DNA of 5,156 nucleotides from Gemmataceae bacterium (GTDB taxonomy: Bacteria; Planctomycetota; Planctomycetia; Gemmatales; Gemmataceae). Shown piece by piece: positions 1 to 4,832 of the stretch. The position numbers and the translations under genes are program-made. Below the pieces are notes generated by a model. That model did no database searches and was not told the DNA's origin. It saw only the letters and a program-made list of their open reading frames with translations. The stretch is taken from positions 1 to 5,156 of the forward strand of contig CANLGS010000376.1 of NCBI GenBank assembly GCA_947490035.1. The letters run 5' to 3'. The first letter of the stretch is position 1. The number at the start of each line of letters is the position of its first letter.

Positions 1-38
1 CTCCCACAATTAGCACCGCTGCGGAACGGTCCCCCAAA

Positions 39-55
39 CTCGCTCCCGAAGCGAG
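39..55. other. Small inverted repeat upstream of the first gene
   Basis: A perfect 6-bp stem (CTCGCT at 39-44 with AGCGAG at 50-55) encloses a 5-base loop. It could be the tail end of a terminator for a gene left of the window. There is no T-tract after it and the stem is short, so it may equally be chance in GC-rich DNA. The rest of 1-112 shows no gene, RNA or convincing promoter that I can recognise. Confidence 0.25.
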
Positions 56-112
56 CACGCCCAGGGTGCGCGCGGATGCCTGCTGTTACCCAAAAAGTGG
101 CCGTTTTGAACC

Positions 113-502
113 ATGCCCAAGAAGGTGCTGCGGCTGCTGCGGCTGCTTCTGGTCCCGCTCGGGGGAATCCTGGCGACTGTCGTCGTCCCGGGCTGGCTTC
201 GCGAAAAGCCGCACGGGATCGCGTTTAAGCATTGGTGCGAGTGCCAGTTGGAGCACGCGGCATGCTGGTTCGATCGGGGGCAGAAGGCGGCACCCGACGC
301 GGCTGCGGGCGGCACTGAACCGCCCGCAACCCCGGCCGGGAGGCCGGCTCCGGCACCTGTCCCAGACGCGAGAGTGGTGGTCGTCGCTGAGAAGCCCGCG
401 GAAGGCCCTCGGCTCGTTAAAGGCTCGTTCCAGGCGCTGCGCCCAGACGGCGCCGGGCTGGGGGTACACGAAGAGCGTATCGTTTCCAGAACGCAGCCGT
501 AA
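113..502 (+). CDS. Hypothetical small membrane-anchored protein (129 aa)
   Basis: I do not recognise this protein. A basic start (MPKK) is followed by a hydrophobic stretch at about residues 7-26, which looks like a signal anchor or uncleaved signal sequence with no clear AxA cleavage site. Next comes a Cys/Trp-containing patch (residues 41-52, WCECQ...CWF), then an Ala/Pro-rich linker (about 59-86) and a Val-rich segment (88-92) before a short polar tail. This suggests a membrane-anchored protein with a short region outside the cytoplasm. Third codon positions are mostly G or C, as expected for a real gene here. The ATG at 113 has no obvious Shine-Dalgarno sequence, and longer overlapping frames exist on both strands, so its reality is uncertain. 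The gene ends 70 bases before the ASKHA pair and could be co-transcribed with it. Its residues 26-32 (PGWLREK) resemble residues 44-50 of the TPR-like protein at 4395. Confidence 0.5.
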   Translation: MPKKVLRLLRLLLVPLGGILATVVVPGWLREKPHGIAFKHWCECQLEHAACWFDRGQKAAPDAAAGGTEPPATPAGRPAPAPVPDARVVVVAEKPAEGPRLVKGSFQALRPDGAGLGVHEERIVSRTQP

Positions 503-507
503 GAAAT

Positions 508-524
508 CCGACGCATGCCGTCGG
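508..524. other. Inverted repeat between first and second genes
   Basis: A perfect 6-bp stem (CCGACG at 508-513 with CGTCGG at 519-524) has a 5-base loop and starts 5 bases after the stop codon at 500-502. Its position just after a stop fits a weak terminator or an mRNA-processing hairpin. There is no T-tract. It could attenuate read-through from the first gene into the ASKHA pair. Confidence 0.3.
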
Positions 525-561
525 CGTGGGTCGCCCGCTTCCTCGGGACTTCATCTTTCAC

Positions 562-565
562 GGAG
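562..565 (+). promoter_or_regulatory. Ribosome binding site for the gene at 573
   Basis: GGAG lies 7 bases before the ATG at 573. This decides the start: the same frame is open upstream as far as 66, but only the ATG at 573 has a Shine-Dalgarno sequence and is followed directly by a signal peptide. Confidence 0.65.
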
Positions 566-572
566 TGACCCC

Positions 573-1874
573 ATGTCGTGCCGGAAGTTTCTCGCGGCCT
601 TGGTCGTGATCGTGTCCATCGCCAACCCCGCGCCCGCGCAGCCGAAGGCCAAGCCGGATCAAAAGCCCTACGCGGTGATAGAGTGCGGCGGGTCGGGAGT
701 GAAGTTCATCTGCTTGAACGCGGCCCTCAAAAACGGGAAGGTGGAGTACGAGATCGTGGCGACAGGGGATCTCCAGGCGTCGGGCGGCCTTCTCAACAAG
801 GACGGGAAGTTGGTGTCCGGACTGACGAAGGACGGGGCCGAGGCAGTCGCGCGCATGTACCACGCCGAACTGGTCAAGAAACACGGCATCGATCCAAACC
901 GCATCGTCATCTTCGCCAGCTCGGCGTTCGATGCGCTGGAGGCGGACCAACAGGCGTTACTGCGGCACGAGATCTGGAGCGCGCTGGGGCGTGGCGGGGC
1001 GGCGGGGTGGGAACTGAAACTGGCGGGCATCAAGAAGACAGTGAAGGCGGATAAGCCCGGCGCGTGGGATAGTATCCTGTCGGACGCCATTCCGATCCCC
1101 ATCCTGACGCCGCACCTGGAGCAAAAGTACACGATTTTCGGGCTCCAGCGATTCGACCCCAACAGCGGGTTGTACTCGTGCGCCGACATAGGCAGCGGGA
1201 CACTCAAAGCCGGCTGCCTGTATCCCGGTGGCGACAGCGCGCTCCCCCAGTTCCGCTGCCTCCGGGACGTGGTGCCGGGGACGAAGGCGCTGCCCAAACT
1301 GCTGGCCGACGGCTGGACCGCGCCGAACCGCATCGTCGGCGACCTGAACGGGGTGACGAAGAAGCAACTCGAACCGCTCGGCGCCTACGCCCTCGGCGCG
1401 TCGGGGCTGAACGGGCGGAAGATCAACTACTTGCTCGGCGGAGCGGCGTGGGGGCTGCTACTGGTCTGCAAGGCGGAACAGTCGCTGTCGAAGGGCGATG
1501 AACTGGAAATTATGCCGGTCGAGGTGACAGCGGCCGACGTCAAAAAGTTCTTCGAAATCATGACCACCACTCGGAACGCCGAGGGGCGGCTGGTGTACCC
1601 GCCCCGTCCCGCCGTTCGTGGCCTGACGAGAGAGCAACTCAAGCGGCAGGAGGACGAATACCAGCGGTTGCAGGGCGTCTTCAACCCCGAACAACTCGCG
1701 TGCGGCGCGTCCCTCCTCAAGCAGACCGTCGCGATGCTCAATTACAGCGACGCGGACAAGAAGCTGTACGTCATCAAGAACGGCCAGTTCACTCTGGCCC
1801 TCGGCTACGCCGAAAACTTGGCACAGGGCGAACTCGGCGGTGTCCAGGCCGAGCGGATCAAATTGCCGAAGTAA
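573..1874 (+). CDS. Exported ASKHA-fold protein, degenerate Ppx/GppA-like (433 aa)
   Basis: Residues 1-22 look like a Sec signal peptide (MSCRK, hydrophobic core, APA before Q23), so the mature protein should lie outside the cytoplasm. The ASKHA ATPase motifs are visible in order: phosphate-1-like AVIECGGSGVK (34-44), phosphate-2-like ADIGSGTLKAG (204-214), and an adenosine-type glycine motif YLLGGAAWG (286-294). Residues 67-130, including NKDGKLV and IVIFASSAF, resemble the same region of the next gene's product, so the two are probably paralogues. Several catalytic features are missing or changed. The family's EEAR signature is absent and its place is taken by an unrelated stretch at about 150-190. 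The first phosphate motif has Glu37 instead of Asp. The second has Ser208 for a Gly and Lys212 for the usual Glu. A charged, possibly helical segment lies at about 351-368. I infer a binding or regulatory role, or an altered activity, rather than standard exopolyphosphatase activity. It lies 56 bases upstream of its paralogue, probably in one operon. The fold call is fairly secure, the function is not. Confidence 0.85.
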   Translation: MSCRKFLAALVVIVSIANPAPAQPKAKPDQKPYAVIECGGSGVKFICLNAALKNGKVEYEIVATGDLQASGGLLNKDGKLVSGLTKDGAEAVARMYHAELVKKHGIDPNRIVIFASSAFDALEADQQALLRHEIWSALGRGGAAGWELKLAGIKKTVKADKPGAWDSILSDAIPIPILTPHLEQKYTIFGLQRFDPNSGLYSCADIGSGTLKAGCLYPGGDSALPQFRCLRDVVPGTKALPKLLADGWTAPNRIVGDLNGVTKKQLEPLGAYALGASGLNGRKINYLLGGAAWGLLLVCKAEQSLSKGDELEIMPVEVTAADVKKFFEIMTTTRNAEGRLVYPPRPAVRGLTREQLKRQEDEYQRLQGVFNPEQLACGASLLKQTVAMLNYSDADKKLYVIKNGQFTLALGYAENLAQGELGGVQAERIKLPK

Positions 1875-1930
1875 GTCGGTCCGCCGATGAGCAGTTCCTA
1901 TTCCCGACCTTAACTGACGAGACAAACTCA

Positions 1931-3223
1931 ATGCGCAATCTCTGTTCCGTCCGAGTGTACGTGGCGTTGGCGGTGGCCGCGTTGCTCGCCCCGGTGGCCG
2001 CGGCGGCTCCCACCCGCGTTGCTGGTTGTGATGCCGGCAGCAAGGGAATCCGTGGCGTCGTTCTGGAGTACGACCCGGACGCCCCGGCCAAGGGGGTGAG
2101 TGTGCTGTTCTCCAAGGTCACCAACCCGACCGCGGGGCTCACGAAAGACGGCAAGTTGGTGCCCGCTCAGGTGGCCGACGCCGCTGACGACCTGGCCGCG
2201 TTCGTCAAGGTCTTCACCGACGAATACGGGGTCAAGCGGGCGGACATCCAGCTCGTCGGCAGTGCCGCGTTCGCCGACCCGGATAGCCGGGCGGTGCTCG
2301 CGGAGGCTGTCGAGAAGACGACAAAACTGAAGATGTCGTTCCTGTCGGGAGATAGCGAGGAGGCTCGGCTGACCATCGAGGGGTTAGCGCTGCTCGGTAA
2401 GCGGTCCCGCGGGCTGGTGATCGACGTCGGCGGCGGCACCAGTAAGGGTGGGATCGCGACCGGCGACGGCGTGACGACGTTCGGGTTGTCGTTCGGCAGC
2501 GTGTCGTTCGCCAACCGGGTGCGCGAGGCGCAGAAGGCGAAACCGGGACCGTTCGGCGAGGCCGCCGCGCGGGTGCGCGACGACGAACTGCTGCCCGCCG
2601 TCCGAAAGGCACTGGCCGGTAAGCCGCTCGCCTCACCGGCGGTGGCCGTCACGGGCGGCATCGCGTTCGCGTGCGCGACGCTCCTCCACCCGGACCAGGC
2701 CGGCGCTCCGACCGTCACACTCACGCTGGCTGACTTCCGGACGCTCATCGACCGCCTCGGCCGCGACCCGCTGAAGTTTCCGCAGGTGGACACGATGAAG
2801 ATTTCCGACCCGACCATTCGTGCCAAGGCCGAGGCCGATGTCCGCACGCTTCGAGACATCTACAACGCCGAAAACCTGTTGTCAGGCGCGACTGTGGTAC
2901 TCGCCATCGGCGACGAGTTGAAACTCGACGGCAAGCCGCTGACGTTCGTGCGCGACGCGCAGTACGCCTGGATCGTCGCCCGCTTGGTGCCGGAAACAGT
3001 GAAGAAGGCGGTGGACAAGGGGGTGGACAAGGGGGTGGACAAGGAGAAGCCAGTTGGCCCCCAACCAGTCGCACCTCCTCCCATGCCGCCGGGCGGAAGC
3101 CTGCCGCCGGGCGGGATCGTTTATCCCGCTTACCCGGGCTATGGTGTTTGGGTTAGCGGTCCGTGCTGTCAGCCGGCGCCGGTCGCCACCGGCACCCGGC
3201 GCTTCCTGTTCCGCCGCCGCTGA
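1931..3223 (+). CDS. Exported Ppx/GppA-like phosphatase with proline-rich tail (430 aa)
   Basis: A signal peptide spans about residues 1-25 (hydrophobic 9-20, then an AAAA cleavage region), which predicts export. The ASKHA motifs are clear: phosphate-1 CDAGSKGIRG (33-42), the Ppx/GppA signature LSGDSEEARLT (138-148), phosphate-2 IDVGGGTSKGG (164-174), and adenosine motif VAVTGGIAFA (238-247). In exopolyphosphatase and GppA, one Glu of EEAR is the catalytic base and the pair hydrolyses polyphosphate or pppGpp. The family Glu seven residues after the phosphate-2 Asp is Lys172 here, so the activity may differ. DAGSKGIR also resembles apyrase region 1 of the CD39 ectonucleotidases, which act outside cells, so nucleotides are an alternative substrate. 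The catalytic part ends near 356. It is followed by VDKG repeats (361-371), a Pro/Gly-rich linker (373-395), an aromatic patch (YPAYPGYGVWV), two Cys (412-413) and a basic end, RRFLFRRR, which looks like a surface or envelope interaction tail. The start is the ATG before the signal peptide. No strong Shine-Dalgarno sequence precedes it. Open sequence back to 1700 overlaps the previous gene and is not used. Confidence 0.88.
   Translation: MRNLCSVRVYVALAVAALLAPVAAAAPTRVAGCDAGSKGIRGVVLEYDPDAPAKGVSVLFSKVTNPTAGLTKDGKLVPAQVADAADDLAAFVKVFTDEYGVKRADIQLVGSAAFADPDSRAVLAEAVEKTTKLKMSFLSGDSEEARLTIEGLALLGKRSRGLVIDVGGGTSKGGIATGDGVTTFGLSFGSVSFANRVREAQKAKPGPFGEAAARVRDDELLPAVRKALAGKPLASPAVAVTGGIAFACATLLHPDQAGAPTVTLTLADFRTLIDRLGRDPLKFPQVDTMKISDPTIRAKAEADVRTLRDIYNAENLLSGATVVLAIGDELKLDGKPLTFVRDAQYAWIVARLVPETVKKAVDKGVDKGVDKEKPVGPQPVAPPPMPPGGSLPPGGIVYPAYPGYGVWVSGPCCQPAPVATGTRRFLFRRR
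3011..3046 (+). repeat. In-frame 12-bp tandem repeat (VDKG/VDKG/VDKE)
   Basis: The unit GTGGACAAGGGG occurs twice in full (3011-3022 and 3023-3034) and a third time with changed final bases (3035-3046). It keeps frame and encodes VDKG, VDKG, VDKE between the catalytic part and the proline-rich tail of the exported phosphatase. The near-identity of the copies suggests recent slippage, so copy number may vary between strains. Confidence 0.85.
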
Positions 3224-3228
3224 GCCCA

Positions 3229-3263
3229 GCGAAGTGGCGCCCCGGTACGGGGCGTCACTTCGC
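3229..3263. terminator. Strong hairpin, likely bidirectional terminator between convergent genes
   Basis: Arms 3229-3243 and 3249-3263 form a 15-bp stem around the 5-base loop GGTAC. All pairs are Watson-Crick except G3237-T3255. On the rightward transcript that pair is a G-U wobble. On the leftward transcript it becomes a C-A mismatch, so the hairpin is stronger for the phosphatase mRNA. It starts 6 bases after the phosphatase stop and includes the stop codon of the convergent hydrolase (3255-3257). There is no T-tract on either side, so termination would not follow the classical intrinsic model. It may instead protect the mRNA 3' end. Confidence 0.7.
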
Positions 3264-3914
3264 GAGTGCCTTCTTCACTTCGGCGGTCCACAGCTCGTAT
3301 CCCTTCGGGGCCATGTGCAGCCCGTCCTTCACGAACAGCTCCGGGATCGGCGTGCCGTCGGCGCCGAGCATCACCGGCACCACGTCCACGTACACCAGCC
3401 CCTTCTCCTTCTCGCAGAACGCCTTCACCAGCGCGTTCGCCTTCGTCTGCTTGTCGAACATCTTCCACCGGGCGATGCTCGGCTTCACCGCGATGAACAG
3501 CACGCGGCAACTCGGGTTGTCTTTCCGCACGACGGTGACGAACGCCTTGAAGTTGTCGGCCACCTGTTCCGGCTTGTCGCCGCGGCCGATGTCGTTGTCG
3601 CCGGCGTAGAAGACGACCGTGCCCGGCTTGTGCGGGGTCAGGATGCGCGGCGCGAAGTGCGTGCTGTCCGCGACGACGGAGCCGCCGAACCCGACGTTGA
3701 TGTACCCGGCGCCCGGGAACGACTTCTCGACTTCCCATTTCACGATGCTGGACGAGCCGACGAAGAACACGCCGCCCGGCTTGGGCGGGTTCGCGGTCAG
3801 CCGCTTCTCGATGGAGGCGATGTTCTTCTCCCACTTGGCGAACGGATCGACCGGGCGCGGCGGCGGGGCGATCTCGACCGGTGGCGGGGCGAGCAAGAGG
3901 AGGAGGGTGAACAT
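3255..3914 (-). CDS. SGNH/GDSL-type hydrolase, probable esterase or acylhydrolase (219 aa)
   Basis: The SGNH blocks are in the right order. Block I is VFFVGSSSIVKW (49-60), with Ser55 the likely nucleophile. Block II is INVGFGGS (72-79), contributing a Gly to the oxyanion hole. Block III is YAGDNDIG (103-110), with Asn107 of the GxND motif. Block V is KDGLHMAPKGY (196-206), with the Asp197/His200 pair that completes the triad. The length suits a single-domain member. The family hydrolyses esters, often acetyl groups on sugars or lipid acyl chains; the substrate here is unknown. Block I reads GSSS instead of the classical GDSL, a variant I believe also occurs in bacterial members related to platelet-activating-factor acetylhydrolase. 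The N-terminus is a very short hydrophobic run (MFTLLLLLA) followed by a Pro-rich stretch to about 24 and lacks a basic n-region, so export is likely but not certain. The next in-frame ATG/GTG upstream is absent nearby, and no Shine-Dalgarno sequence precedes the ATG. The gene stands alone, convergent with the phosphatase and divergent from the nuoD group. Confidence 0.9.
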   Translation of the reverse strand: MFTLLLLLAPPPVEIAPPPRPVDPFAKWEKNIASIEKRLTANPPKPGGVFFVGSSSIVKWEVEKSFPGAGYINVGFGGSVVADSTHFAPRILTPHKPGTVVFYAGDNDIGRGDKPEQVADNFKAFVTVVRKDNPSCRVLFIAVKPSIARWKMFDKQTKANALVKAFCEKEKGLVYVDVVPVMLGADGTPIPELFVKDGLHMAPKGYELWTAEVKKALAK

Positions 3915-3932
3915 GGAAGAGACTCTCGGAAG

Positions 3933-3961
3933 GTGAATCGTGTCGGTGCTTTGGGTATGAT
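3933..3961 (+). promoter_or_regulatory. Candidate sigma-70-type promoter for the rightward group
   Basis: TATGAT at 3956-3961 matches five of six bases of the -10 consensus in an otherwise GC-rich region. A weak -35 (GTGAAT, 3933-3938, three of six) lies 17 bases upstream. Transcription would start near 3968, leaving a leader of about 23 bases before the ATG at 3991. The minus strand reads TATCAT across nearly the same bases (3962-3957), so this AT-rich spot could also serve the divergent hydrolase gene, but I see no matching -35 for it. Confidence 0.35.
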
Positions 3962-3977
3962 AACCGTTGTGGAAAGT

Positions 3978-3983
3978 GGGGAG
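3978..3983 (+). promoter_or_regulatory. Ribosome binding site for the gene at 3991
   Basis: GGGGAG lies 7 bases before the ATG at 3991. It favours that ATG over the in-frame TTG at 3967, which would put this Shine-Dalgarno sequence inside the coding region. Confidence 0.7.
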
Positions 3984-3990
3984 TACTCAG

Positions 3991-4398
3991 ATGGCGACAC
4001 AACCGCCCATTGTTGTCGGATTGACGATCTGCCGCGATTTCCTTCGCGATTCCGCTTCGGGGAATTACTCGGTGATCCGTTCGTTCACCGGGCACCCGAT
4101 CGACTCGTTCCCCGGAAGCGGCGAGCCGTTTTGCGTGTTTGCGATTCTGACCGAAGGTGCGGGCGAAGTCGAAGCGGAACTGATCGCCACTTGGTTCGGC
4201 GACGAGGGAATCGTGGAGTACGCTCGTGCCCGCGTGCGCGTCCGGTTTCCTGATCCGTTGCAACTGGTCGAATGCCTGTTCCGATTCAATCGGTTCTCGT
4301 TCCCCGGTCCCGGTGTGTATCAGTTCGGCCTGTATCTCGACGGCGAATGGGCCGCTCAGCGCGGGCTGCGAGTTTACGAACGCGAGGCGATTCCATGA
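3991..4398 (+). CDS. Uncharacterised beta-rich protein (135 aa)
   Basis: There is no signal peptide or membrane segment, so the protein is probably cytoplasmic. The sequence alternates short hydrophobic stretches with turns: IVVGLTIC (7-14), FCVFAILTE (47-55), EAELIATWF (61-69), ARARVRVRF (78-86). It ends with FPGPGVYQFGLYLDGEW (104-120) and a final strand, RGLRVYE. The 'F-PG-Y-F-L-DGE' ending is typical of beta-sandwich domains in which the last strands carry a 'pGxYxfxlxxdG' turn. It resembles a group of small uncharacterised proteins found in planctomycetes and actinobacteria (of the DUF6941 kind, from memory). I assign no function. A TTG start at 3967 would add eight residues but fits the Shine-Dalgarno position less well. 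The stop codon overlaps the next start (ATGA at 4395-4398), so the two proteins are probably translationally coupled. Confidence 0.85.
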   Translation: MATQPPIVVGLTICRDFLRDSASGNYSVIRSFTGHPIDSFPGSGEPFCVFAILTEGAGEVEAELIATWFGDEGIVEYARARVRVRFPDPLQLVECLFRFNRFSFPGPGVYQFGLYLDGEWAAQRGLRVYEREAIP

Positions 4399-4811
4399 AC
4401 ACTCCCCTGCCTTCCGGCGATGACGACCGCACAGAGAGTCACGACTCCGTGTTGTTTGAATTCATCGATCCCGTTGTGGATTACACCCCTCGGCCGCCGC
4501 GTGAGGACACGCTGCGGCACGCGCCGAGTTGGCTTCGCGAAAAGACCGCGACCCGAGCATCGAGCGCCGGGCAACAAGCTCTGGGGGCCTGTAGACTCGC
4601 TCAGGCGCGGGCCTTGATGGCTGCTGGCCACTACAGCGAGGCCTTGCCTGTGGCGGAAGAGGCGATGAAGCTCTACGAGACGGCCGGTCTGGCGACACTC
4701 GCGGACTGCCTCCACCTCGCGGCCGAAATTCACCAAGCGCTCGGCCGGACGAACGAGGCGTCGGAACTCCTCTCGCGCGAGGCCGAACTGCGCCGCAAGT
4801 TGAACGCATAA
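4395..4811 (+). CDS. Small TPR-like helical-repeat protein (138 aa)
   Basis: Residues 1-60 are polar, acidic then Pro/Arg-rich, and look unstructured. Residues 64-97 (ACRLAQARALMAAGHYSEAL...) and 103-136 (ADCLHLAAEIHQALGRTNEA...) form two helix-turn-helix units with the A/G spacing of tetratricopeptide repeats, a fold used to bind other proteins. No enzyme motif is present. A GAGG Shine-Dalgarno sequence sits 7 bases before the ATG, inside the previous gene, and the ATGA overlap points to coupled translation. Residues 44-50 (PSWLREK) echo PGWLREK in the protein at 113. nuoD begins 21 bases after the stop, so this gene is probably in the same operon. A chaperone or assembly role for complex I is conceivable from context alone; nothing in the sequence shows it. 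Confidence 0.85.
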   Translation: MNTPLPSGDDDRTESHDSVLFEFIDPVVDYTPRPPREDTLRHAPSWLREKTATRASSAGQQALGACRLAQARALMAAGHYSEALPVAEEAMKLYETAGLATLADCLHLAAEIHQALGRTNEASELLSREAELRRKLNA

Positions 4812-4818
4812 CTCAGTC

Positions 4819-4822
4819 GGAG
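4819..4822 (+). promoter_or_regulatory. Ribosome binding site for nuoD
   Basis: GGAG lies 10 bases before the ATG at 4833, a slightly long but usable spacing. It supports that ATG as the start. Confidence 0.45.
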
Positions 4823-4832
4823 CCTCTTCGTC

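Noticed and set aside
10..561. Minus-strand open frame of 183 codons opposite the first gene.
   Set aside because: It is Ser/Thr/Arg-rich with no signal or domain. The plus-strand frame at 113 has a hydrophobic anchor and a better third-position bias, though neither is proven.
66..572. Upstream extension of the ASKHA gene to an ATG/GTG near 66.
   Set aside because: The added 169 residues are Cys/Arg-rich without a domain and would bury the signal peptide. A Shine-Dalgarno sequence stands before the ATG at 573.
1875..1930. Gap between the two ASKHA genes examined for a promoter or terminator.
   Set aside because: Only a 4-bp stem is present and there is no -10/-35 pair, so I treat the genes as co-transcribed.
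3011..3046. Tandem repeat considered as a CRISPR-like or regulatory iteron array.
   Set aside because: The unit is 12 bp with no spacers, stays in frame inside a coding region, and encodes a regular peptide repeat.
3054..4253. Long open frame of 399 codons on the plus strand.
   Set aside because: It runs antisense to the SGNH hydrolase, whose catalytic blocks are all in place, and overlaps the ends of two well-supported genes. Its translation is Arg-rich and low in recognisable motifs, typical of a shadow frame in GC-rich DNA.
3169..4263. Long open frame of 364 codons on the minus strand.
   Set aside because: It overlaps the hydrolase in another frame and crosses the divergent intergenic region. 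The translation is Arg/His-rich with no motif.
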